From Actinomycetota bacterium (GTDB taxonomy: Bacteria; Actinomycetota; Actinomycetes; Nanopelagicales; Nanopelagicaceae): a DNA stretch of 22,432 nt. The DNA is taken from contig WLNM01000005.1 in assembly GCA_009699825.1 (NCBI GenBank), positions 1 through 22,432 of the forward strand. The letters are read 5' to 3'. Within the stretch, counting starts at the first letter, position 1. Every line of letters begins with the position of its first letter. Below, one piece after another: positions 8,074 to 14,844 of this stretch. The notes under the pieces are model-generated. The model was given only the letters and a program-made list of their open reading frames with translations, was not told where the DNA came from and did not search any database. The translations under genes were made by a program, and so were the position numbers.

Positions 8074-9581
8074 AATTGAACCTTCGGTTTAATTCCAGCC
8101 ATGAGCAATCCAAGATCGCTGCGTGAAATGGAAGCCGGAACAATATCTATGATTGTTCCTCGATACATAACAGCAATTCGATCCGCTAATGCAAAAACTT
8201 CATCCAGCTCGGTACTAAAGAGCAGCACAGCCCTGCCTGCATCTCGTTCTTGCACAATCTTTTCGTGGACGAATTCAATTGAACCTACATCTAATCCACG
8301 AGTGGGCTGAGAAGCAACTACAACTTTTACTGGACGAGAAAGCTCGCGAGCCAACACCACTTTCTGTTTGTTGCCACCAGAAAGTGATGAGACTAATTCA
8401 TTTGCTCCTTGGCTCCTGATATCGAATTCGTTGATACGTTTTGTAGCCTCGGAGGAAATCGTGCTTGGGCTCATTAAGAGTTTCTTTGCATTAGGTGGTA
8501 AATCGTACGTATCTAAAATCAAATTTTCCGCAATAGAAAATGATCCGATCAAACCATCTAGTTCTCTAGATTCTGGAATGAATGCAATCCCGGAATGAAG
8601 TGAGTTCTTAACACTTCTACCTACGATGTCCACGCCATCGATCAAAATATTGCCACTCACATGTTCTTCCAAATTCAGAATTGCTCGGGCTAATTCGGTT
8701 TGGCCATTACCTTGGACGCCAGCAACGGCAACAATTTCTCCGGCATGAACATCAAATGAAACATCATGTAATAAATCTCGACCAGTGTTATCAATTACCT
8801 TGAGATTTGAAATCGACAGTAACGTGGAGCCAATAACGGCGGCTTTCTTGGACATGGTTAAATCAACGGGACGACCCACCATTTGAGAAGCCAATTCTTC
8901 TTGTGTGGCGGTGGGCAGTGCAGTGCCAACAACTTTTCCACGCCGAATAATTGTAATTCGATCTGCGGCTTCTTGTACCTCACGTAGTTTGTGAGTAATA
9001 AATATTATTGAAGTTCCATTTTTTTTCAGGTTTTTCATAACTTGCAGTAATTCATCTGTCTCTTGCGGAGTAAGCACAGCAGTAGGTTCATCTAAGATCA
9101 AAACCTTTGCGTTATAGATCAATGCCCTAATAACTTCAACGCGTTGTTGAATGCCTACGGGTAAATTTTCAACAATTGCATCAGGATCAACATCAAAGTT
9201 AAATTCCTTGGAAATGCGAGCAATTTCAGATCGCGCTTGATCAAGATTGAGGAGACCAAAACCTTTTACTTTTTCATGGCCAAGAACTATGTTTTCGGCA
9301 ACAGTAAATACTGGAATAAGCATGAAGTGTTGATGGACCATTCCAATACCTGCTGCGAGTGCGTCACTTGGTTCAGAAATTTTTACTGGTTTTTCGTCAA
9401 CCAATATTTGACCACTATCTGGCGATAAAAGTCCATAGACAATATTCATTAATGTTGATTTACCGGCACCATTTTCGCCGAGAATCGCATGGATTTCACC
9501 AGATTCGACGCGTAGGTCAATGTCGTCATTGGCAACGAGTGCACCAAATTTCTTGGTGATGCCACGTAATTCGACTGACAC
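8070..9581 (-). CDS. Nucleoside ABC transporter ATPase, two fused ATP-binding domains (NupO-like)
   Basis: Energises the importer. The first ATPase domain has Walker A GENGAGKST (35-43), Q-loop region MVHQHFMLIP (81-90), signature LPVGIQQR (140-147) and Walker B VLILDEPTA (160-168). The second domain carries the degenerate P-loop GVQGNGQTE (288-296; the lysine is Gln), signature LSGGNKQK (400-407) and VVVASQPTRGLD (420-431), lacking the Walker B Asp-Glu. One intact and one degenerate site is normal for this carbohydrate/nucleoside (RbsA/NupO) class. The 503-residue length is usual. It starts at GTG 9581 with GAAAGG a few bases upstream, 118 bases after the lipoprotein stop, across a strong stem-loop. 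Its stop overlaps the first permease by four bases. Confidence 0.95.
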   Translation of the reverse strand: MSVELRGITKKFGALVANDDIDLRVESGEIHAILGENGAGKSTLMNIVYGLLSPDSGQILVDEKPVKISEPSDALAAGIGMVHQHFMLIPVFTVAENIVLGHEKVKGFGLLNLDQARSEIARISKEFNFDVDPDAIVENLPVGIQQRVEVIRALIYNAKVLILDEPTAVLTPQETDELLQVMKNLKKNGTSIIFITHKLREVQEAADRITIIRRGKVVGTALPTATQEELASQMVGRPVDLTMSKKAAVIGSTLLSISNLKVIDNTGRDLLHDVSFDVHAGEIVAVAGVQGNGQTELARAILNLEEHVSGNILIDGVDIVGRSVKNSLHSGIAFIPESRELDGLIGSFSIAENLILDTYDLPPNAKKLLMSPSTISSEATKRINEFDIRSQGANELVSSLSGGNKQKVVLARELSRPVKVVVASQPTRGLDVGSIEFVHEKIVQERDAGRAVLLFSTELDEVFALADRIAVMYRGTIIDIVPASISRSDLGLLMAGIKPKVQL

Positions 9582-9622
9582 TGGTGCCTTTCTTCTACTT
9601 CGTTTATACCTAACTTATATGA

Positions 9623-9661
9623 AATTAAGCCGGGCAGGTTATAAACCTGCCCGGCTTAATT
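9623..9661 (-). terminator. Perfect 18-bp stem-loop between lipoprotein and ATPase genes
   Basis: Arms 9623-9640 and 9644-9661 are exact inverted complements with a 3-base loop (a longer loop if the AT closing pairs open); the GC core is GCCGGGCAGG paired with CCTGCCCGGC. In operon direction the second arm is followed by TCATATAAG, not a clean U-run, so complete termination is doubtful. Likely effects are partial termination or protection of the upstream lipoprotein mRNA from 3' decay, both known ways of making more binding protein than ATPase and permease. On the + strand the hairpin is followed by a T-rich stretch, but no + gene reads into it. Structure is certain, mechanism inferred. Confidence 0.7.
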
Positions 9662-9699
9662 CTTACTTCTTTATTACTTCTTTTCAACCACTGATTCGA

Positions 9700-10767
9700 T
9701 TAGGAAACAGTGACCATGCCAGAGGTAATGTCTGCACCAAGTTGTACAACTTCTTCTGCCAAAGTGGCATCAACAGTTGCTTCCAAGTCGTGGTACGGAG
9801 CCAAGAATGTTCCGCTATTTTCTAACGTACCTAGGTAGTTAGTTGCACTGAAATTGCCATCGATAACATCCTGAATTACAGCTGTTACTGATGCTCCGAC
9901 GCCCTTAACTACTGAAGTCAAAAGTACGGATGCAAATTGAGGTGCTTGTTCAAAACCATCTGAGTCAACCCAAATAGTTACAGACTTCTTGCCAGTCATT
10001 GATTGGTTAGCAGTTGCAGCGCCAAGACCACCAGCAACTGGGAAAATTACATCTGCACCTTGTTGCTCAAAATTCTTTGAGATCTGAAGTGCTTTTGCTT
10101 GATCAGAGAAACCACCAACAAATGTTCCATCTTTCTTTGCGGTATCCCAACCAAGAACTGTAACTTTCTTACCCTTTGTTGTGTTGTAGTGAGCAACGCC
10201 ACGGGCAAAACCGTCCATGAAGATACTAACTGGTGGAATGTTGAGACCACCGTATGTTGCAACCTTGCCAGTCTTTGAATAGCCAGCAGCTAAGTAGCCA
10301 GCTTGGAAAGCGGACTGGTTAGTTGCGAATTCAATTCCCTTGAGGTTATCGATTACAGCACCTGGGTATTGATCTCCAGCTGGTCCGTGATCTTTTCCAT
10401 CTTGGTCAACGATTGCAAATTTTGTGTCTGGATTAGCTTTTGCAGCTTCAACAATTGCACCGTTGATTAAGAAACCAACACCAATAACAATGTTGCAACC
10501 TTCGTCAACTAGCTTCTTAATATTTGGTGCGTAATCTGCATCTGAAGTGGCTGCAAGGTACTTAACTTCTGCGCCAGCATCTTGTGCAGCTTGTGCTCCA
10601 GCCCATGCTGAAGCGTTGAATGACTTGTCATCAACACCACCAGTATCTAGTGCAAGACAAGCCTTTACTGCTGCTGCGCTATCAGATGAAGATGAGCAGC
10701 CGGCTAACAGTGTTAGTGCAGCTACTACAGCTACAGCCTTGATGGATCCTTTTACTAATGAATTCAT
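9700..10767 (-). CDS. BMP-family nucleoside-binding lipoprotein
   Basis: Extracytoplasmic solute-binding protein of the basic membrane protein (BMP/Med) family, anchored by lipid and delivering nucleosides to the ABC importer encoded next. The 355-residue product begins with a signal peptide (KGSIK, then AVAVVAALTL) and lipobox LAGC with the lipidated Cys24, followed by a Ser-rich linker. The mature N-terminus shows the family segment GGVDDKSFN (43-51); a central GYLAAGY segment and a PVAGGLGAAT stretch also fit BMP proteins. ATG 10767 is chosen because AGGAGG (10777-10782) lies 9 bases upstream and the signal peptide starts there; a reading 32 codons longer would begin inside the presumed promoter. 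First gene of the operon, with its own strong ribosome site and separated from the ATPase by a stem-loop, consistent with high expression. Exact ligand unknown. Confidence 0.95.
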   Translation of the reverse strand: MNSLVKGSIKAVAVVAALTLLAGCSSSSDSAAAVKACLALDTGGVDDKSFNASAWAGAQAAQDAGAEVKYLAATSDADYAPNIKKLVDEGCNIVIGVGFLINGAIVEAAKANPDTKFAIVDQDGKDHGPAGDQYPGAVIDNLKGIEFATNQSAFQAGYLAAGYSKTGKVATYGGLNIPPVSIFMDGFARGVAHYNTTKGKKVTVLGWDTAKKDGTFVGGFSDQAKALQISKNFEQQGADVIFPVAGGLGAATANQSMTGKKSVTIWVDSDGFEQAPQFASVLLTSVVKGVGASVTAVIQDVIDGNFSATNYLGTLENSGTFLAPYHDLEATVDATLAEEVVQLGADITSGMVTVS

Positions 10768-10776
10768 TACTGTGTT

Positions 10777-10782
10777 CCTCCT
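10777..10782 (-). promoter_or_regulatory. Strong ribosome binding site of the nucleoside-binding lipoprotein
   Basis: A perfect AGGAGG on the - strand, 9 bases before ATG 10767. It is the best Shine-Dalgarno in the window and fixes the start of the lipoprotein gene; most downstream genes have weak or no such site and rely on overlap. Confidence 0.85.
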
Positions 10783-10792
10783 AAGAATTCCA

Positions 10793-10808
10793 TCGAAGAC
10801 CGCTTCGA
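10793..10808 (-). other. Small hairpin in the lipoprotein 5' leader
   Basis: TCGAAG (10793-10798) and CTTCGA (10803-10808) pair across a 4-base loop, ending about 10 bases upstream of the AGGAGG site. It could modulate ribosome access or leader stability. Six base pairs is modest and no known riboswitch fold is recognisable around it. Confidence 0.4.
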
Positions 10809-10844
10809 ATACGGCCTTGATTAAGGAATTAATTTGTGGGCTCA

Positions 10845-10860
10845 CCCTATAGGGGTTATA
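10845..10860 (-). promoter_or_regulatory. Candidate -10 box and overlapping palindrome of the nucleoside operon
   Basis: On the - strand TATAAC (10855-10860) is a good -10 candidate; no convincing -35 is seen 16-18 bases upstream. Immediately downstream, where transcription would begin, lies the 10-base palindrome CCCTATAGGG (10845-10854), placed as a repressor operator would be. The 10768-10940 gap is the only region of any size upstream of the operon, so its promoter must lie here. Exact elements are inferred. Confidence 0.4.
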
Positions 10861-10899
10861 CAACTTTTACGCATGAGCAATAGTTAATTACTAGCAAAT

Positions 10900-10932
10900 A
10901 GTTAGAAACTCTCAACCTCAAGTTGAAACTCT
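10900..10932. repeat. Two near-identical direct repeats upstream of the nucleoside operon
   Basis: AGTTAGAAACTCT (10900-10912) and AGTTGAAACTCT (10921-10932) share GAAACTCT at a 20-base spacing, about two helical turns, roughly 40-75 bases upstream of the candidate -10. Spacing and position would suit an activator, but the copies also lie just behind the trpS stop and partly form the weak trpS hairpin. Confidence 0.35.
10910..10928 (-). terminator. Weak hairpin after trpS
   Basis: On the - strand a 7-bp stem (one G-U pair) with a 5-base loop starts 12 bases after the trpS stop and is followed by GTTTCTAACTATTT. It could be a weak intrinsic terminator separating corC-trpS from the nucleoside operon, but the stem is short and AT-rich. 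Confidence 0.3.
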
Positions 10933-10940
10933 AAATTTAC

Positions 10941-11939
10941 TTAGCGTACTAATCCTAAGTTGGAGTACGTCTTGGAGAGGGTTGTGGATGCCACTTCATG
11001 AGCCTTTGCTGCACCTTCAGCGAGCAGTGCCAAGAGATGCGACTCATCTGAGAGTAGTTCCAAAGTTTTTTCCCGAATTGGTTTGAGATATTCCACCACA
11101 ACGTCGGCTACTTCGCCCTTGAGATCTCCATAGCCCTTACCTGCAAAATGGTTTTCAAGTTCAGAAATTTTTTGACCTGATAAAGCGCTGTGAATAGTGA
11201 GCAAATTACTTACGCCAGGTTTTTCTTTTTCATCAAAAGTTATTTCGCGCCCAGCATCTGTAACTGCTGACTTTATTTTTTTTGTATTTATATCCGGTGA
11301 ATCAAGTATCTCTATGAGTCCTGCAACAGAATCAGCAGACTTACTCATTTTTGCAGTTGGGTTTTGTAAATCGTATATCTTTGCGCCTTGCTTAAGAATA
11401 AATCCTGCTGGAATATTGAATGTAGCTCCGTAACGTGAGTTGAAACGTTCTGCTAAATCTCGCGTCAGTTCGATGTGTTGACGTTGATCTTCACCCACTG
11501 GTACGAGATCTGCTTGGTAGAGCAAAATATCAGCAGCCATCAGCATCGGATAAGTAAATACGCCAACTTTTGTTGAATCAGAACCACCTTTTGCTGTTCT
11601 ATCCTTAAATTGAGTCATCCGACTTGCTTCTCCGAATCCAGTTATGCACTCCATAATCCACGCTAACTGGTTGTGCTCTGGAACTTGTGACTGTACAAAG
11701 AGAGTGGACTTTTCTGGTGAAATTCCAAGTGCCAATAATTGGGCCGCTGACACCAAGGTTCGCTTACGCATTAATGCAGGTTCTGTTTCAACAGTCAGTG
11801 CATGCAAATCAACAATGCAATAAAAAGCATCATGACCATCTTGTAATTCAACCCATTGCTTTACAGCACCAAGATAATTACCCAGATGAAAGGAGTCACT
11901 TGTTGGCTGTATGCCGGAAAGAACTCGCTTTGCGCTCAT
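10941..11939 (-). CDS. trpS: Tryptophanyl-tRNA synthetase
   Basis: Class I aminoacyl-tRNA synthetase charging tRNA-Trp. The 332-residue length is standard for bacterial TrpRS. The HIGH-equivalent HLGN is at 18-21 in GIQPTSDSFHLGNYLG, the KMSKS loop at 197-201, and TrpRS-typical segments MAADILLYQADLVPVGEDQRQH (134-155 region) and GFGEASRMTQFKDR (101-114) are intact. It starts at ATG 11939, 20 bases after the stop of the CorC-type gene, with no good Shine-Dalgarno, so co-transcription with that gene is likely. The gene is a housekeeping neighbour with no functional tie to the nucleoside operon that follows. Confidence 0.97.
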   Translation of the reverse strand: MSAKRVLSGIQPTSDSFHLGNYLGAVKQWVELQDGHDAFYCIVDLHALTVETEPALMRKRTLVSAAQLLALGISPEKSTLFVQSQVPEHNQLAWIMECITGFGEASRMTQFKDRTAKGGSDSTKVGVFTYPMLMAADILLYQADLVPVGEDQRQHIELTRDLAERFNSRYGATFNIPAGFILKQGAKIYDLQNPTAKMSKSADSVAGLIEILDSPDINTKKIKSAVTDAGREITFDEKEKPGVSNLLTIHSALSGQKISELENHFAGKGYGDLKGEVADVVVEYLKPIREKTLELLSDESHLLALLAEGAAKAHEVASTTLSKTYSNLGLVR

Positions 11940-11959
11940 AGTCTTAATTCTCGCACGAA

Positions 11960-13255
11960 CTAGGCGTTTCGAGAGATCAATAACTGACCTGCTCGCTTAC
12001 CTTCTAGAGTCAAAACTGTAATTCTTAATCCATTAATGCTTACAACATCGTTAAGTGTCGGAATTCGACCCAAAACGTGCATCACAAATCCACTTGCGGT
12101 TTCATATGGTCCTTCAGGAATTTCAAGACCAGTTTGTTCGCATAAGTCTTCGATTGAAATCAAGCCATCCACTTCAAAATCTCCAGTGCGAGATTCAATC
12201 TGAACTTCCACGTCATCAGAGTCGTACTCATCTCGAATGTCACCGATCAGACACTCAACAAGATCTTCCATTGTAATAATGCCGTCAGTTCCACCATATT
12301 CATCTAAAACAATTGCGAGGTGTTGTCTTTGGTTGCGCATTTCAGTGAGTGCAGGAAGTACACCCTTTGTACCTGGCAAGAACATGATGTTGCGTACAAG
12401 TTCTTGAACTTTCCCACCAGTTGAAACCAAGGATGTATCTAGTAAGTCACGTACGTGAATAAATCCGATTACTTCATCTGTAGATCCCCGAACAACAGGA
12501 TAACGAGAGTGAGCTTTATCAACTGCTAACGCAATTGCTTTTGAAATCGTAAGTGAAGCGTCCATGAAATCAACTTCAGTGCGAGGCACCATCAATTCGT
12601 GAATTTGTCGCTCTGAAGCATTAAAAACTTCTTCAACAATATCTCGTTCTTCATCCGTTAATGCAGCATGTCCAGCCACCAAATCAAGTAGCTCTTCTTC
12701 AGACATAGCGCTTCGTTGCTCTTTCGGATCAACTCCAAAAATGCGAACAACTAGGTTGGTAGAGTGAGAAAGCAACCAAATAATTGGTCGAAAAAGTGTG
12801 GCGATGGAATCAATAATAGGAGCAGAGGCAAGTGATATTTGTTCAGTGCGAAATAACGCCAAACGTTTTGGAACTAATTCACCAAAAACCAATGAGAAAT
12901 AAGCAATTACTAGCGTCACGCCAATTAGCGAAGATACCGAGCTCCAAGCATCGCTGATTCCTATACTTTCTAACCAAGGTATTACGTAGTCGCCGAGCTT
13001 GTCAGCACCAAGTGCGGCAGATAAAAATCCACAAACTGTTACACCTACTTGAGCAGCAGCAAGAAATCGATTGGGGTTTTCTGCCAGTAAAGCTACGCGT
13101 TTACCGCGTTTGCCTTTAGTTGCTAATTGGCGGATTTGGCTTTCGCGAAGTGAGATCAGTGCAATTTCGGCTGCAACAAAGAGCGCACCTAAGAGAATAA
13201 GACCAGCAACAGTTGCTAAAGCGCCTATTAATCCGCCGAACGAGTGAGGCTCCAT
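11960..13255 (-). CDS. CNNM / CBS / CorC-domain membrane protein (hemolysin-C family)
   Basis: A transporter-like integral membrane protein of the CorC/HlyC (CNNM) family, members of which are linked to Mg2+/Co2+ export. Domain order: DUF21/CNNM transmembrane domain over roughly residues 1-200, with family motifs LFVAAEIALISLRES and FGELVPKRLAL; a CBS pair around 215-345, starting ELMVPRTEVDFMD and containing IVLDEYGGTDGIITMEDLVE; and a C-terminal CorC_HlyC domain with DFEVDGLISIEDL. I took ATG 13255, giving 431 residues with the first membrane helix near the start; a GTG at 13291 is also possible and would add 12 residues. Neither has a clear ribosome site, so a leaderless transcript is possible. 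First gene of a corC-trpS pair, divergent from the ABC ATPase. The older hemolysin name should not be read as toxicity. Confidence 0.9.
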   Translation of the reverse strand: MEPHSFGGLIGALATVAGLILLGALFVAAEIALISLRESQIRQLATKGKRGKRVALLAENPNRFLAAAQVGVTVCGFLSAALGADKLGDYVIPWLESIGISDAWSSVSSLIGVTLVIAYFSLVFGELVPKRLALFRTEQISLASAPIIDSIATLFRPIIWLLSHSTNLVVRIFGVDPKEQRSAMSEEELLDLVAGHAALTDEERDIVEEVFNASERQIHELMVPRTEVDFMDASLTISKAIALAVDKAHSRYPVVRGSTDEVIGFIHVRDLLDTSLVSTGGKVQELVRNIMFLPGTKGVLPALTEMRNQRQHLAIVLDEYGGTDGIITMEDLVECLIGDIRDEYDSDDVEVQIESRTGDFEVDGLISIEDLCEQTGLEIPEGPYETASGFVMHVLGRIPTLNDVVSINGLRITVLTLEGKRAGQLLISRNA

Positions 13256-13310
13256 AAGGGTTATAACTCTACAGGAGTCGCCTTTGTTCACACCCGTTAA
13301 ACTTACTTAC

Positions 13311-13322
13311 GTTGGGTCCAAC
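13311..13322. promoter_or_regulatory. Candidate operator in the divergent spacer
   Basis: GTTGG and CCAAC form an inverted repeat around a GT centre in the spacer between the CorC-type gene and the ABC ATPase. Size and placement suit a dimeric repressor of either gene. A chance origin is quite possible for 5+5 bases. Confidence 0.3.
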
Positions 13323-13351
13323 CGGGCTCATCACCTTCATCATCGGAACGT

Positions 13352-13369
13352 CGGGCACGTACCTGCCCG
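13352..13369 (+). other. Hairpin just upstream of the ABC ATPase ribosome site
   Basis: CGGGCA (13352-13357) pairs with TGCCCG (13364-13369) across 6 bases, ending 3 bases before the AAGGAG site (13373-13378) of the ATPase gene. CCGGGC at 13322-13327 could pair instead with GCCCGG at 13365-13370, so two mutually exclusive structures are possible. A role in translation control is inferred only. Confidence 0.35.
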
Positions 13370-13387
13370 GAGAAGGAGAAAGTTCTC

Positions 13388-14128
13388 ATGGCTACAGTTG
13401 TATTTGAAAATGTTTCACGTACTTATCCGGGATCAACAACTCCGGCAATAAATAACTTGAATCTAGAAGTAAAAGATGGAGAATTCTTAGTTCTCGTCGG
13501 ACCTTCAGGATGCGGAAAATCAACATTACTTCGGATGCTTGCAGGACTAGAAGAAGTTGATAGCGGCCGTATTTTAATTGGTGGAAAAGATGTTACACAC
13601 GATGCGCCAAAAGATCGTGACATTGCAATGGTTTTTCAATCATATGCACTGTATCCGCACATGAGCGTTGCAGAAAATATGGGATTCGCTCTGAAGATTT
13701 CAGGAACACCAAAAGAAGAGCGCGATCGCAGAGTTCTAGATGCCGCAAAGTTATTAGACCTCGAAGAATTCTTGGATCGAAAACCTAAAGCGCTTTCAGG
13801 TGGACAACGTCAACGAGTTGCTATGGGACGCGCCATAGTTCGTGAGCCTCAGGTTTTTCTTATGGACGAACCGCTCTCAAATCTTGATGCGAAATTAAGA
13901 GTTGCAACTCGTACACAAATTGCAGAGCTACAGCGTCGCCTTGGAATAACAACAATTTATGTAACCCACGATCAGACCGAAGCTATGACAATGGGTGATC
14001 GTGTTGCCGTGCTTAAAGAAGGAGTACTCCAACAAGTCGATACTCCACGTAATTTGTACGACAAGCCAGCAAATGAATTTGTTGCAGAATTTCTTAGTGA
14101 TGAACAATCAGGCGAAAGATTGAAGTAA
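13388..14128 (+). CDS. CUT1-type (MalK/UgpC/MsiK-like) ABC ATPase lacking the C-terminal regulatory domain
   Basis: Sugar-importer type ATP-binding protein with every catalytic motif: Walker A GPSGCGKST (38-46), Q-loop Gln84, signature LSGGQRQR (136-143), Walker B VFLMDEP (156-162) and the H-loop His194 in VTHDQTEAM. MalK/UgpC/MsiK proteins are usually 350-400 residues with a C-terminal OB/TOBE domain; this one stops at 246, straight after the KPANEFVAEFL segment that normally leads into it. AAGGAG (13373-13378) lies 9 bases before the ATG. No permease or binding protein is nearby, which fits a shared ATPase serving several sugar importers, as MsiK does in Streptomyces. Its last 21 bases overlap the converging peptidase gene. 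Continuations in other frames do not look like a lost domain. Substrates cannot be told. Confidence 0.9.
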   Translation: MATVVFENVSRTYPGSTTPAINNLNLEVKDGEFLVLVGPSGCGKSTLLRMLAGLEEVDSGRILIGGKDVTHDAPKDRDIAMVFQSYALYPHMSVAENMGFALKISGTPKEERDRRVLDAAKLLDLEEFLDRKPKALSGGQRQRVAMGRAIVREPQVFLMDEPLSNLDAKLRVATRTQIAELQRRLGITTIYVTHDQTEAMTMGDRVAVLKEGVLQQVDTPRNLYDKPANEFVAEFLSDEQSGERLK

Positions 14129-14839
14129 TTCAATTTCCTGTCCGCTTGTAAATGTTTGCGGTGAATTTTCTAATCCTTTAAGGACATGAACCTTTGCACG
14201 GCCTTGCACTTGCCATTTATCAGTGAGTACAAGTGCTGTGTCTTCATCAATACCAAGTAAATATGATCCTAGATCGCTTCGAAGAGCAATGGATGCAATT
14301 CGATCCGGCACCCATCCTAGGAATTTGTCGTAATGCGGAATTACTTCAATATTAGGAATTAATCCCAGTCCACTTTGAATATATGATTTTCTTAAGCCGA
14401 CAATTTTTGACCCAAATGCCATTGCCCCAGCTGAACACCCTGCAAGAGATGTTCCCGAATTAAATTCGCTCTTAATTTTTTCCCAAAGCGGAGTCTGATG
14501 AAAAACTTCGGTGATGTAACCAGGATCGCCACCTGAAAAATAAATTAAACCAGCATTTGTTACATCTTCAATATATTGCGGATTGAGTGCATCTTCTCTT
14601 GTTAAAATCGGAAGGAACCGACACTCTACATCTAATCTTTTGGCTTGCGCTGCTCCACGTTCTTTCCAAAAATCTATTCGATCAGCACTTTCTTGGCCAG
14701 CACCCGTAGGGATTTGTATAAATGTTTTTGATTTTCCCTTGGAAATACCTCGGTACAGCAGATTAAATTCAATCTCTTGCATGTGGACCATGTACTCACC
14801 TGAGCCAACAAGCGCTAAAGCACCGCGCTCAGAATTCAT
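14108..14839 (-). CDS. Peptidase S51-type / class I glutamine-amidotransferase-like protein
   Basis: An alpha/beta hydrolase-like protein of the S51 group (dipeptidase E, cyanophycinase relatives). The nucleophile-elbow motif GCSAG places Ser136 as the likely nucleophile. Upstream FSGGDPGY (101-108), a His169 in VIPHYDKF and IDEDTAL (197-203) match conserved positions of cyanophycinase-like proteins. Length 243 is close to dipeptidase E and shorter than cyanophycinase, and there is no signal peptide, so a cytoplasmic dipeptidase or isopeptidase activity is more likely than cyanophycin breakdown; the substrate is unknown. The ATG is 5 bases after the icd stop, with no Shine-Dalgarno, so expression probably depends on the TCA/purine operon. 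The 3' end overlaps the converging ABC ATPase by 21 bases. Confidence 0.85.
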   Translation of the reverse strand: MNSERGALALVGSGEYMVHMQEIEFNLLYRGISKGKSKTFIQIPTGAGQESADRIDFWKERGAAQAKRLDVECRFLPILTREDALNPQYIEDVTNAGLIYFSGGDPGYITEVFHQTPLWEKIKSEFNSGTSLAGCSAGAMAFGSKIVGLRKSYIQSGLGLIPNIEVIPHYDKFLGWVPDRIASIALRSDLGSYLLGIDEDTALVLTDKWQVQGRAKVHVLKGLENSPQTFTSGQEIELLQSFA

Positions 14840-14844
14840 AAAGA

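Noticed and set aside
10768..10863. N-terminal extension of the binding lipoprotein
   Set aside because: It would precede the signal peptide with 32 residues, ignore the perfect AGGAGG site, and start within the candidate promoter.
10768..10940. Riboswitch (purine-type) in front of the nucleoside operon
   Set aside because: I could not find the conserved junction and loop bases of purine aptamers; only a 6-bp hairpin is visible.
14129..14200. Frameshifted continuation of the ABC ATPase C-terminal domain
   Set aside because: The + frames after the stop do not read like a TOBE/OB domain and soon hit stops, while the - strand encodes a well-conserved S51 protein.
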